Made by a program: the position numbers and the translations under genes. Shown piece by piece: positions 23,115-29,404 of a stretch of DNA of 29,456 bases. Below the pieces are notes generated by a model, which saw only the letters and a list, made by a program, of their open reading frames with translations, was not told the origin of the DNA and did not search any database. The stretch covers positions 1 to 29,456 of the forward strand of contig ONXZ01000009.1 of assembly GCA_900321905.1 (NCBI GenBank), read 5' to 3'. Positions within the stretch are counted from its first letter, which is position 1. Each line of letters starts with the position of its first letter. The stretch is from an uncultured Eubacteriales bacterium. GTDB taxonomy: Bacteria > Bacillota > Clostridia > Oscillospirales > Acutalibacteraceae.

Positions 23115-25712
23115 TTATTTACCGTAATATGCACGAAGGTACATATCCTTAATTTCACTCATCAGCGGATGACGGGGATTTGCGCCTGTGCACTGGTCGT
23201 CGTAGGCATTTTCCACCATTTCGTCAAGCGTTGCAAGGAAATCCTCCTCGCACACGCCATAATCCTTGATGCACTTTTTAATGCCGATATGCTCTTTCAA
23301 TTCTTCAATTCTCTTCATCAGGCCCTTGAGCTTCGCACTGTCATCTCTGCCTTTTACGCCGAGTGCTTCGGCAACCTCAGCATAGCGGCGGAGCGTTTTC
23401 GGATAGTCATACTGCGGGAAGGTGCCCATCTTTGTCGGTACCTCTGCGGCATTGAATTCAAGAACATAGTTAATCATCAGCGCATTGGCAACACCGTGCG
23501 GAAGATGATGGTAGGCGCCAAGCTTGTGCGCCATGGAGTGGCACACGCCAAGGAAGGCATTAGCGAATGCCATACCTGCCATCGTTGCCGCATTCGCCAT
23601 TTTTTCTCTTGCAACGGGGTCGGCAGCGCCGTTATCATAGGCACTCGGTAAATAATCAAAAATATCCTTCAGCGCCTGAATAGCCAAGCCGTCCGTATAA
23701 GAGGTTGCCATCATGGAAGCATATGCCTCAAGAGCATGCGTAACAGCGTCAATACCAGAAGCAGAGGTTAAGCCCTTAGGCGCCGTCATCTGCATATCAG
23801 CATCAACAATTGCCATATTCGGCATCAGTTCATAATCGGCAAGCGGATATTTTGTGCCGCTGACCTCATCGGTAATAACGGCAAACGGCGTTACCTCCGA
23901 GCCGGTACCTGCCGAGGTGGGTACGGCAATAAAATATGCCTTTTCTCCCATCTTCGGGAAAGTATAAACTCTCTTGCGAATGTCCATAAAACGCATTGCA
24001 AGGTCGAAGAAGTCCACCTCCGGATGCTCATAAAGCACCCACATAATCTTAGCTGCGTCCATTGCGGAGCCGCCACCGACAGCGATAATGCAGTCAGGTT
24101 TAAATGCGTTCATCTGCGCCGTTCCTTCCTTGGCACAGGCAAGCGTCGGATCGGGTGACACATTAAAGAAGGTCATATGCCGAACACCCATCGCATCCAG
24201 TTTATCTGTGATTGCCTTCGTATAGCCGTTTTCATAAAGAAAAGTATCCGTAACAATAAATACCTTTTTCTTATTCAATACCGTGCCTACCTCATCAAGC
24301 GCAACAGGCAGGCATCCCTTTTTGATATATACCTTTTCAGGCGCTCTGAACCAAAGCATATTCTCCCTCCTGACAGCAACAGTTTTAACGTTCATTAAAT
24401 GCTTGACGCCAACGTTTTCGGAAACGGAATTACCGCCCCAGGAGCCGCAGCCGAGGGTGAGCGACGGTGCAAGATTAAAATTGTATAAATCACCGATACC
24501 GCCGAAGGAGGAAGGCGTATTCACAAGAATTCTGCCGGTTTTCATTCTTGAAGTGAAGGTGTTCAGCTTTTCTGTTTCTCTGATTTCGTCGATATAAATG
24601 GAGGAGGTATGACCGTAGCCGCCATCCTCGATCAGTCGTTCCGCCTTTTGCAAGGCATCTTCAAAACTCTCGCTCTTATACATAGCAAGCACCGGAGAAA
24701 GCTTTTCGTGCGCAAACGCCTCGCTGATATCAACGCTTTCTACCTCGCCGATAAGGATTTTTGTGGTTTCAGGAACCTTTACACCGGCAAGTGCAGCGAT
24801 GGTTACGGGCTTCTGGCCGACAATCTTTGCATTAAGCGAACCGTTAATGATAATGGTTTTTCTCACCTTGTCAAGCTCGTCGGGTTTCAGGAAATAACAG
24901 CCTCTGTCGGCAAATTCTTTCCTTACCTCTTTATATATGGACTTATGGGCAATCACGCTCTGCTCGCTGGCGCAAATCATACCGTTATCAAAGGTTTTTG
25001 AATGAATGATGGAGTTGACGGCAACCTTGATGTCGGCGCTTTCATCAATGATGGCGGGAACATTTCCGGCACCTACACCAAGCGCCGGCTTGCCGCTTGA
25101 ATAAGCAGCATTTACCATACCCGGACCGCCTGTTGCAAGAATGATGTCCGCTTCCTTCATCACAAGATTTGTCATTTCAAGCGACGGCACGTCAATCCAT
25201 GAAATAATGCCTTCGGGTGCGCCCGCCGCCACGGCTGCGTCAAGAACAACCTTAGCCGCCGCAACGGTGCTTTTCTTTGCTCTCGGGTGAGGAGAAATGA
25301 TAATACCATTTCTTGTTTTCAATGAAATGAGTGTTTTAAATATTGCGGTTGAGGTTGGATTTGTTGTTGGAATAACAGCCGCAATAACACCGATGGGCTC
25401 AGCAATTTTTTGTGTGCCAAATGCTTTGTCCTCTTCCAGTACTCCAACCGTTTTTGTGTCTTTATATGCGTGATATATATACTCTGCAGCATAGTGGTTT
25501 TTGATGATTTTATCCTCAACAACGCCCATACCGGTTTCTTCAAAAGCCTGCTTTGCAAGTGGAATTCTTGCTTTGTTGGCAGCCATAGCAGCAGCAAAAA
25601 AGATTTTATCTACCTGCTCCTGTGTAAAGGTGGAAAACTCTTTTTGTGCTTTGCGCACTCTTACGATTTCCTCTGCCAATTTTTCAGGGCTGTCTATCGT
25701 TATTCTTTCCAT
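23115..25712 (-). CDS. adhE: Bifunctional acetaldehyde/alcohol dehydrogenase AdhE
   Basis: 865 residues from ATG 25712, 7 nt after CGGAGG; the longer frame to 25745 would run through an operator and is rejected. The N-terminal half is an acylating aldehyde dehydrogenase with the catalytic Cys at residue 247 (D-N-G-M-I-C-A-S-E-Q) and the nucleotide-binding LATGGPGMV region. The C-terminal half is an iron-type alcohol dehydrogenase with GGGSAMDAAK, DAVTHALEAY and the metal histidines in GVCHSMAHKLGAYHHLPHGV. It converts acetyl-CoA to ethanol with two NADH and forms spirosome filaments in known homologues. It heads a pair with the APH-fold kinase. Two Rex-type operators around its promoter indicate NADH/NAD+ control. 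Confidence 0.96.
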   Translation of the reverse strand: MERITIDSPEKLAEEIVRVRKAQKEFSTFTQEQVDKIFFAAAMAANKARIPLAKQAFEETGMGVVEDKIIKNHYAAEYIYHAYKDTKTVGVLEEDKAFGTQKIAEPIGVIAAVIPTTNPTSTAIFKTLISLKTRNGIIISPHPRAKKSTVAAAKVVLDAAVAAGAPEGIISWIDVPSLEMTNLVMKEADIILATGGPGMVNAAYSSGKPALGVGAGNVPAIIDESADIKVAVNSIIHSKTFDNGMICASEQSVIAHKSIYKEVRKEFADRGCYFLKPDELDKVRKTIIINGSLNAKIVGQKPVTIAALAGVKVPETTKILIGEVESVDISEAFAHEKLSPVLAMYKSESFEDALQKAERLIEDGGYGHTSSIYIDEIRETEKLNTFTSRMKTGRILVNTPSSFGGIGDLYNFNLAPSLTLGCGSWGGNSVSENVGVKHLMNVKTVAVRRENMLWFRAPEKVYIKKGCLPVALDEVGTVLNKKKVFIVTDTFLYENGYTKAITDKLDAMGVRHMTFFNVSPDPTLACAKEGTAQMNAFKPDCIIAVGGGSAMDAAKIMWVLYEHPEVDFFDLAMRFMDIRKRVYTFPKMGEKAYFIAVPTSAGTGSEVTPFAVITDEVSGTKYPLADYELMPNMAIVDADMQMTAPKGLTSASGIDAVTHALEAYASMMATSYTDGLAIQALKDIFDYLPSAYDNGAADPVAREKMANAATMAGMAFANAFLGVCHSMAHKLGAYHHLPHGVANALMINYVLEFNAAEVPTKMGTFPQYDYPKTLRRYAEVAEALGVKGRDDSAKLKGLMKRIEELKEHIGIKKCIKDYGVCEEDFLATLDEMVENAYDDQCTGANPRHPLMSEIKDMYLRAYYGK

Positions 25713-25734
25713 ATCCGTACCTCCGAAAAAAAGA

Positions 25735-25752
25735 TTGATAAACATTCAACAA
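25735..25752 (-). promoter_or_regulatory. Rex-like operator in the adhE leader
   Basis: TTGATAAACATTCAACAA matches the clostridial Rex pattern TTGTTAAnnnnTTAACAA at all but two fixed positions. It covers the first transcribed bases of adhE, just downstream of the -10, where a bound repressor would block initiation. Confidence 0.55.
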
Positions 25753-25762
25753 TGTCGCCGTT

Positions 25763-25790
25763 ATCATATCGCTTTTTTGAAAAAAGTCAA
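25763..25790 (-). promoter_or_regulatory. adhE promoter
   Basis: On the minus strand TTGACT (25790-25785), a 16-nt spacer and TATGAT (25768-25763). The expected start near 25756 gives a leader of about 44 nt. Confidence 0.7.
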
Positions 25791-25826
25791 GTAGCATTTT
25801 TATTTTTCTGCAATACGGACAAAAAT

Positions 25827-25846
25827 ATTGATAAATATTTATCAAT
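25827..25846 (-). promoter_or_regulatory. Rex-type operator upstream of the adhE promoter
   Basis: ATTGATAAATATTTATCAAT is a perfect 20-bp palindrome with the TTGnnAAnnnnTTnnCAA framework of Rex sites. Its centre is about 50 nt upstream of the -35. Rex senses the NADH/NAD+ ratio and represses adhE in several clostridia. Confidence 0.7.
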
Positions 25847-25934
25847 TTTTATGAAGATTTTTTTTGCAACTTCGTCTTGCAATATATCCGTCATATAAAA
25901 AATATATACCGCCAGAGTTGATGGTATCGTTCTT

Positions 25935-25988
25935 TTATGAAATATGCCTTTCAAGCCCGTTTTTCTCATCACTAATATACTTTTTCAT
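25935..25988 (-). pseudogene. tnpV: 5' remnant of a second tnpV gene
   Basis: After a GGAGG site, ATG at 25988 opens MKKYISDEKNGLERHIS and a stop, 17 codons. The first 12 codons match the start of the intact tnpV at 12210 (MKKYITDKKNGLD) almost base for base: about 35 of 38 nt from the ATG, while the rest is unrelated. The orientation is opposite to the intact copy. It is too short to be a working gene and marks where a tnpV element once stood or was cut. Confidence 0.7.
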
Positions 25989-26022
25989 TGCATTTTCCTC
26001 CAATATACGATGACAACACTTA

Positions 26023-26055
26023 AAAGGCAAGGAGCACACAGTGTTCCCTGCCTTT
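26023..26055. terminator. Hairpin preceding the tnpV remnant
   Basis: AAAGGCAAGGAGCAC (26023-26037) pairs with GTGTTCCCTGCCTTT (26041-26055), with one mismatch and one G-U pair and an ACA loop. The tails are TTTT on the minus side and GTTTG on the plus side. The intact tnpV also has a hairpin with GAAGGC / GCCTTC arms upstream (12050-12095), so this may be part of the element. Confidence 0.6.
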
Positions 26056-26074
26056 GTTTGATAGTTTTACCAAT

Positions 26075-26107
26075 AAAAAACACGGACCGAAACTATCAAT
26101 CCGTGCT
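26075..26107 (-). terminator. Terminator of the small membrane-protein operon
   Basis: On the minus strand CACGGA (26105-26100) pairs with TCCGTG (26086-26081), extendable by two pairs, followed by six T residues (26080-26075). It ends 12 nt after the stop codon of the 103-residue protein gene. The loop contains AAACTATCAA, which can pair instead with TTGATAGTTT at 26058-26067. Confidence 0.7.
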
Positions 26108-26118
26108 TTTTGCTGATG

Positions 26119-26430
26119 TTATTTCTTTAAAAACTTTTTCTTGAATACGCCTTTTGGATCCTTAATCAGAAGGATGACAATCCAAGCAACCAGACCGAGT
26201 GCAACCACAGCCAGTCCGAGAAGAGAGTCGTTCAGAATATCTGCAAATTCCTGAATGAAATAATCTGCCTTCAATTCTGCATACTCAAAAACAAAGTCCA
26301 TCAACCACATAAGTGAAGCGCCCCAATAGATAAGGGAAAGCGTGCCGAGTTTGTATACATCTCTCTGTTCATTGGTGTACCAGATAATGGTAGCAATAAC
26401 AGCAGCAATAATTGTAATGAGTAACGTCAT
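26119..26430 (-). CDS. Small membrane protein of unknown function (three segments)
   Basis: 103 residues. Hydrophobic segments lie at about 1-18, 28-46 and 70-91; the end is a basic tail (D-P-K-G-V-F-K-K-K-F-L-K-K), which should be cytoplasmic. The loop between segments two and three is acidic (D-F-V-F-E-Y-A-E-L-K-A-D). No family is recognised. The start ATG at 26430 has a GGAGGA site, 13 nt after the stop of the 137-residue membrane protein gene. Together they form a two-gene operon driven by the C6TG4-box promoter at 26901 and closed by the terminator at 26075. The two proteins probably act together in the membrane. Confidence 0.75.
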   Translation of the reverse strand: MTLLITIIAAVIATIIWYTNEQRDVYKLGTLSLIYWGASLMWLMDFVFEYAELKADYFIQEFADILNDSLLGLAVVALGLVAWIVILLIKDPKGVFKKKFLKK

Positions 26431-26443
26431 GGATTAATCCTCC

Positions 26444-26857
26444 TTATGCAGCGCTCTTTTTGAGGCTCTTTTTAATTGCTTTTACCTTTGCTTCGGCAAC
26501 ACCGCAAATAATGCCCCATACAGCTGTTACTGTGATAGCCATAGAAACGCCTACTGTTGACATTTCCGACAGCATCTCCGCCGTGTCCTCAGGCGACGCC
26601 ATCGCTGTTAAGAAGGGTGGGAACGGAACCACCTCACCGTGCCAGAAATGCTCAAATGCAAGAAGCAGAACGCCGCCCCAAAGAAGACCTAAGAGCCAGC
26701 TCAGTCTTTTTGACCAAGTGATTTTCACATCTTCGGAAGCAAACTTATTGCCATCTGCAAGCTTCGGAGCCTGAATCTTCTGCTCTGATTTTTTTGCTGC
26801 GATATATGCGGCTGTCACAACGATAGCCTCAGCAGCAGGTACTAAAAAACATGCCAT
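26444..26857 (-). CDS. Small membrane protein of unknown function (HFWHGE-containing)
   Basis: 137 residues. The first segment (about 2-20, CFLVPAAEAIVVTAAYIAA) lacks a cleavage site and is likely a membrane helix. A cytoplasmic lysine-rich linker follows, then two more segments at about 52-68 and 98-117. Between them is an outward loop with E-H-F-W-H-G-E-V-V-P-F-P-P-F, two histidines and two glutamates that could bind metal. The C-terminus is strongly basic. I do not recognise the family. AAAGGAGG precedes the ATG at 26857. It is the first gene of the pair; the C6TG4-box promoter lies 44 nt upstream. Confidence 0.75.
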   Translation of the reverse strand: MACFLVPAAEAIVVTAAYIAAKKSEQKIQAPKLADGNKFASEDVKITWSKRLSWLLGLLWGGVLLLAFEHFWHGEVVPFPPFLTAMASPEDTAEMLSEMSTVGVSMAITVTAVWGIICGVAEAKVKAIKKSLKKSAA

Positions 26858-26900
26858 AATATATTTCCTCCTTTTTATTTTGGCTTATACCATAGAGTTT

Positions 26901-26942
26901 ATTATAGTAAACTATTAAAACATCAACAAGTCCCCAGGGGGG
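26901..26942 (-). promoter_or_regulatory. Promoter of the membrane pair with abutting C6TG4 box
   Basis: On the minus strand the box CCCCCCTGGGGAC (26942-26930) is followed directly by -35 TTGTTG (26929-26924), a 17-nt spacer and -10 TATAAT (26906-26901). The -10 lies inside an inverted repeat AGTTTA / TAAACT (26896-26913). The same layout occurs at 27757-27798. C/G-tract boxes of this kind resemble operators of the CsoR/RcnR/FrmR family, but no such regulator is in the window. Confidence 0.7.
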
Positions 26943-27010
26943 ATGTTTTTGTCGAATTTTATTCTTTGTTTATATTCCAATAGAGCAATGAATAATTCAG
27001 CTGACACTCG

Positions 27011-27709
27011 TTACGCAGGATATTGCGCAAGCAATCCCTCTAAGGTCTGCTCATATTCGTAGTGCTGTGAATAGGTTTTTACATTTACCTGCCGTCCCAT
27101 AAGATATAATATGTTGTAATATTGCGCCGCTTCCGTTGTCATGCCTGAGATTTTCTGAATCGGGAGCAATTTCATAATATCTTGACGAACCTTTTCATAG
27201 GATCCTCTTCCAACAGCAACAAGGCAACATGTACGGTTACACATATTCTCCATTTTCAATATCTCGTCAACATTACAGACAGCCGGACACATAGAGCTGA
27301 ACACAAAGTCAAATCTATCATCCGTTTCATATTCTTCCCATGCTTTCGGCAACGTTGTAATGTTGTTTAATCCGATTTCCTCCGCGTATTGACGGATAAC
27401 GGAAAGTGAAGCTTCATTCATATCAATAGCTGTTACGCTCTGACAAAGCTTTGCAAACTCCAAAGCATATCTGCCGCTCCCCGCACCTATATCAAGAACA
27501 CAGTCCTCAGCCGTCAACGCTTTTTCGTTTATCAGGAACTTCAGCATATCGCGAGCGTCTTTATTCTCTGTATAATGTGTACCCAGCATCTGCTCGGCAA
27601 CAAAGGACTAGTACGGCATCCAAAGCTTATTTCGTTTTATTCTTTCATCAGGCGTGCCGTATTTTCCGCTTTCTTCCCATGCTTTTTTATATTCCTCTAA
27701 TGTGAACAT
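27011..27709 (-). pseudogene. Class I SAM-dependent methyltransferase with in-frame amber stop
   Basis: The true start is ATG 27709 after AGAGGTGATGA, giving MFTLEEYKKAWEESGKYG, then R-N-K-L-W-M-P-Y, then TAG (27610-27608), then S-F-V-A-E-Q-M-L-G-T-H-Y-T in the same frame to 27011. The whole is 232 codons. The part after the stop (a possible restart is ATG 27589, 192 residues, without a clear ribosome site) holds the SAM motif VLDIGAGSGRYALEFA and the acidic strand end V-T-A-I-D-M-N. The amber codon is one base from TGG. Either the gene is freshly broken, or the stop is read through, or translation restarts at 27589 with the N-terminal 40 residues lost. The substrate is unknown. Confidence 0.8.
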
Positions 27710-27727
27710 TTCATCACCTCTTAAACA

Positions 27728-27798
27728 ATTTTAGATAAAAATGAGCAAAAAAACAACCCCCCTGGGGGCTTCTCGTACCAAAACGGAATTGCTATAAT
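27728..27798. promoter_or_regulatory. Divergent promoters sharing one C6TG5 box
   Basis: The box CCCCCCTGGGGGC (27757-27769) sits exactly between two -35 elements. Plus strand: TTCTCG (27770-27775), 17 nt, TATAAT (27793-27798). Minus strand, towards the methyltransferase: TTGTTT (27756-27751), 17 nt, TAAAAT (27733-27728). The plus -10 overlaps an inverted repeat ATTGCTA / TAGCAAT (27788-27809). A factor on the box would contact both polymerases. Confidence 0.7.
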
Positions 27799-27804
27799 GA
27801 AATA

Positions 27805-27940
27805 GCAATCAGGCCTTATCCTTATTCCTGCTATTTTAAAAGACAAACATGCTAAAAATCCGGCACTGATTGCACAGACTAACATTTAGTCTGCTAATTC
27901 CCTGACAGGCACTGAACATTTTGTTCGGTGCCTAATGTTT
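27805..27940 (+). ncRNA. Candidate small RNA from the divergent promoter
   Basis: Transcription from the promoter at 27770-27798 would begin near 27805. No open frame longer than a few codons follows. Two hairpins do: CAGACTAA / TTAGTCTG (27875-27893, 8 bp, 3-nt loop) and AGGCACTGAAC / GTTCGGTGCCT (27907-27933, 11 bp with one G-U), the latter followed by AATGTTTTA, a modest terminator tail. This gives an RNA of about 130 nt. No known family is recognised. It could alternatively be the long leader of the GH36 fragment at 28051, but that has its own promoter. Confidence 0.45.
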
Positions 27941-27988
27941 TATGGACAACTATGATCTTTAGACTAATAGGTGAAAAAAACTGTTTCT

Positions 27989-28016
27989 TTGTTTCCTTGC
28001 CAGAATATGCTATAAT
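27989..28016 (+). promoter_or_regulatory. Promoter of the GH36 fragment
   Basis: Extended -10 TGCTATAAT (28008-28016) with a weak -35 TTGTTT (27989-27994, 16-nt spacer), about 27 nt before the GAGGTG ribosome site. Confidence 0.55.
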
Positions 28017-28050
28017 GTGTTTGAAGAATCGGGATTTAACGAGGTGTATT

Positions 28051-28497
28051 ATGGATTTTGGCATACAGTTTAAAGTTCGAGGGGACAGTTTCGGCGGTCA
28101 CTTCATTAACGGTATTTCAATGGCTGAAAGCGAAAGCATGTTGAAACTAAAGTTCGTTTCTTCCGACAAAGAAAAAAGTGAATATATCTCCGCCGACGGT
28201 TATAAAATCACGGCATATCATACTAATAAAAACGGCGTTTTTGAGTGTTATACGGTTTTTGAGAATCACTCGAATTCCGTTGTAACGCTTGAAATGATTT
28301 CTTCATTCTGTCTTAATAATATCGCTGCCGATACACTCCACCGCGCAACCTCGTTCTGGAGCGCAGAGGGTAAGCTGCTTAACCAAAAACTGACGGAGCT
28401 CAATATGGAACCATCTTGGAGCGGACACGGAATAAGAATCGAAAAATTCGATCAAAAGCTCGCCAACTTTTCAAACTACTATCAGATTTTAGACTGA
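28051..28497 (+). pseudogene. Truncated GH36 alpha-galactosidase, N-terminal domain only
   Basis: 148 residues from ATG 28051 (GAGGTG site). It reads VRGDSFGGHFINGISMAESE, then the F-E-C-Y-T-V-F-E-N-H-S strand, T-L-E-M-I-S-S-F, and F-W-S-A-E-G-K-L-L with W-S-G-H-G-I-R-I-E-K-F. This is the beta-sandwich before the catalytic barrel of classical (~730-residue) GH36 enzymes. Similarity ends after the last motif; a short unrelated tail (D-Q-K-L-A-N-F) and a stop follow, and the first ~80-100 residues of the family are also missing. No catalytic Asp is present. It is not derived from the compact GH36 gene at 7705. It is a remnant, although it keeps promoter, ribosome site and terminator. Confidence 0.8.
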
Positions 28498-28505
28498 CAA
28501 AAAAT

Positions 28506-28543
28506 ACCGCCAAATACCTCTTTATAGGCTTTGGCGGTTGTTT
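28506..28543 (+). terminator. Terminator after the GH36 fragment
   Basis: A perfect 9-bp stem ACCGCCAAA (28506-28514) / TTTGGCGGT (28530-28538), 15-nt loop, followed by TGTTT. Confidence 0.7.
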
Positions 28544-28656
28544 ACTATGTAATGATAACTTTGATATTCTTTTTGTTAAAAATAACGACGTTATTGTCAT
28601 TTCAATGCTAACTAAAACTGCTTAGTTTTTGTGCGAACAAATATTCTAATTTTCTC

Positions 28657-28685
28657 TTGACAAATGAAATTGCATCTGCTAATAT
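28657..28685 (+). promoter_or_regulatory. Consensus promoter of the structured RNA
   Basis: TTGACA (28657-28662), exactly 17 nt, TAATAT (28680-28685): among the best sigma-A promoters in the window, and no coding frame follows it. Confidence 0.75.
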
Positions 28686-28691
28686 GGTAGA

Positions 28692-29190
28692 TACGAAAAC
28701 TGAATACCAGTTCATCAACTGATTCAAAGCGGTGTGCGAAAGCACAAGCCCTGACTATAACCACGCCAAGATAGACTTCTTGTGAGAAGTAAGGAGCGAG
28801 ATAAGTTATATAGAGAGCAGGATTGCAACCTGCGTAGGCGATGACAGCCGCGGCGAATTATCCGTACTATGTGCGACCAAGCAACAGCGAACCTTGGTGG
28901 GTGAGACTCCCGTGGTATGCAAGTGAGCAGCTTGCAGGTTGGTGAATTCCCTGTTCACATTAGTGAGCTTCACACGGGTGTCGAGGACGAATAGTGTGCC
29001 TAAACGAGCCAGATTATTGTTAGAATAATATTGGATATAGGCTCGTATATAATGATAATTTACAGATGAATTTTAAGATGACGAATAGAAAAATCATTAC
29101 GCTGTAATGGGCATACTATACCCTTTTTTAGGTATTAATAACGGAATAATATAAGCGAACATCATACGCAGGTATGGTGTTTTCTTTTAC
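28692..29190 (+). ncRNA. Long structured non-coding RNA, unassigned
   Basis: No credible frame occurs from the promoter at 28657 to 29404, but helices are dense: TGTGC-GAAA-GCACA (28733-28746), ACTTCT-TGTG-AGAAGT (28775-28790), GCAGG/CCTGC (28817-28833), ACCAAG/CTTGGT (28876-28898), GGG/CCC (28899-28911), TGCAAG/CTTGCA (28918-28936), GTGAA/TTCAC (28942-28958), GTGA-GCT-TCAC (28963-28973), and ACGAGCC/GGCTCGT (29004-29046) around ATTATT/AATAAT. The first terminator downstream is at 29158-29188, so the RNA would be up to ~500 nt with a ~320-nt core. GC content is well above the flanks. Candidates are a raiA-motif RNA, another large clostridial ncRNA class, or the 5' domain of a group II intron (it contains GTGTGCG); none is confirmed. 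Confidence 0.6.
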
Positions 29191-29199
29191 CCTTTTTTA
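29120..29199 (+). repeat. Direct repeat ACCCTTTTTTA
   Basis: ACCCTTTTTTA occurs at 29120-29130 and 29189-29199, 69 nt apart. IS982-type elements often have ends beginning ACC, so one copy may mark the left end of the element whose transposase begins at 29405. This is only suggestive. Confidence 0.35.
29158..29188 (+). terminator. Terminator downstream of the structured RNA
   Basis: AACATCATAC (29158-29167) pairs with GTATGGTGTT (29172-29181), 10 bp with one G-U, GCAG loop, followed by TTCTTTT. Confidence 0.65.
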
Positions 29200-29221
29200 C
29201 AAACTGAATAGCGTAATTAAA

Positions 29222-29253
29222 GCATCGATATTAAAAAATATCGGTGCCTTTTT
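29222..29253 (+). terminator. Second terminator before the transposase gene
   Basis: GCATCGATATT (29222-29232) pairs with AATATCGGTGC (29237-29247), 11 bp with one G-U, AAAA loop, followed by CTTTTT. Two terminators in a row would shield the transposase gene from outside transcription. Confidence 0.75.
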
Positions 29254-29404
29254 CTATTTTAAGACTATACTTTTCGCTCATAAGTGAGCAAATAAGCGAA
29301 AGGATATTCTAAATTAAAACAGAAATGCAATCTATTTCGACAATATATTTTTCGGTCAAGTGCGATAATAATCTGTCGGGAAATGGATGGAAAAGGAGTA
29401 ATTT

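Noticed and set aside
27608..27610. The amber codon as a true pyrrolysine site
   Set aside because: Pyrrolysine is known from methylamine methyltransferases, a different fold from this SAM-dependent enzyme, and no pyl gene is in the window. A nonsense mutation or restart is more likely, so recoding is kept only as an alternative.
26925..27770. The two C6TG4-5 boxes as terminal inverted repeats of a small transposon carrying the methyltransferase
   Set aside because: The boxes are in inverted orientation, but both sit at exact promoter positions, no target duplication is visible outside them, and there is no transposase between them.
28731..29050. tRNA, tmRNA, RNase P or SRP RNA in the structured region
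   Set aside because: I looked for cloverleaf arms with a GTTC motif, the tmRNA end and tag region, the RNase P core words and the SRP tetraloop arrangement, and found none.
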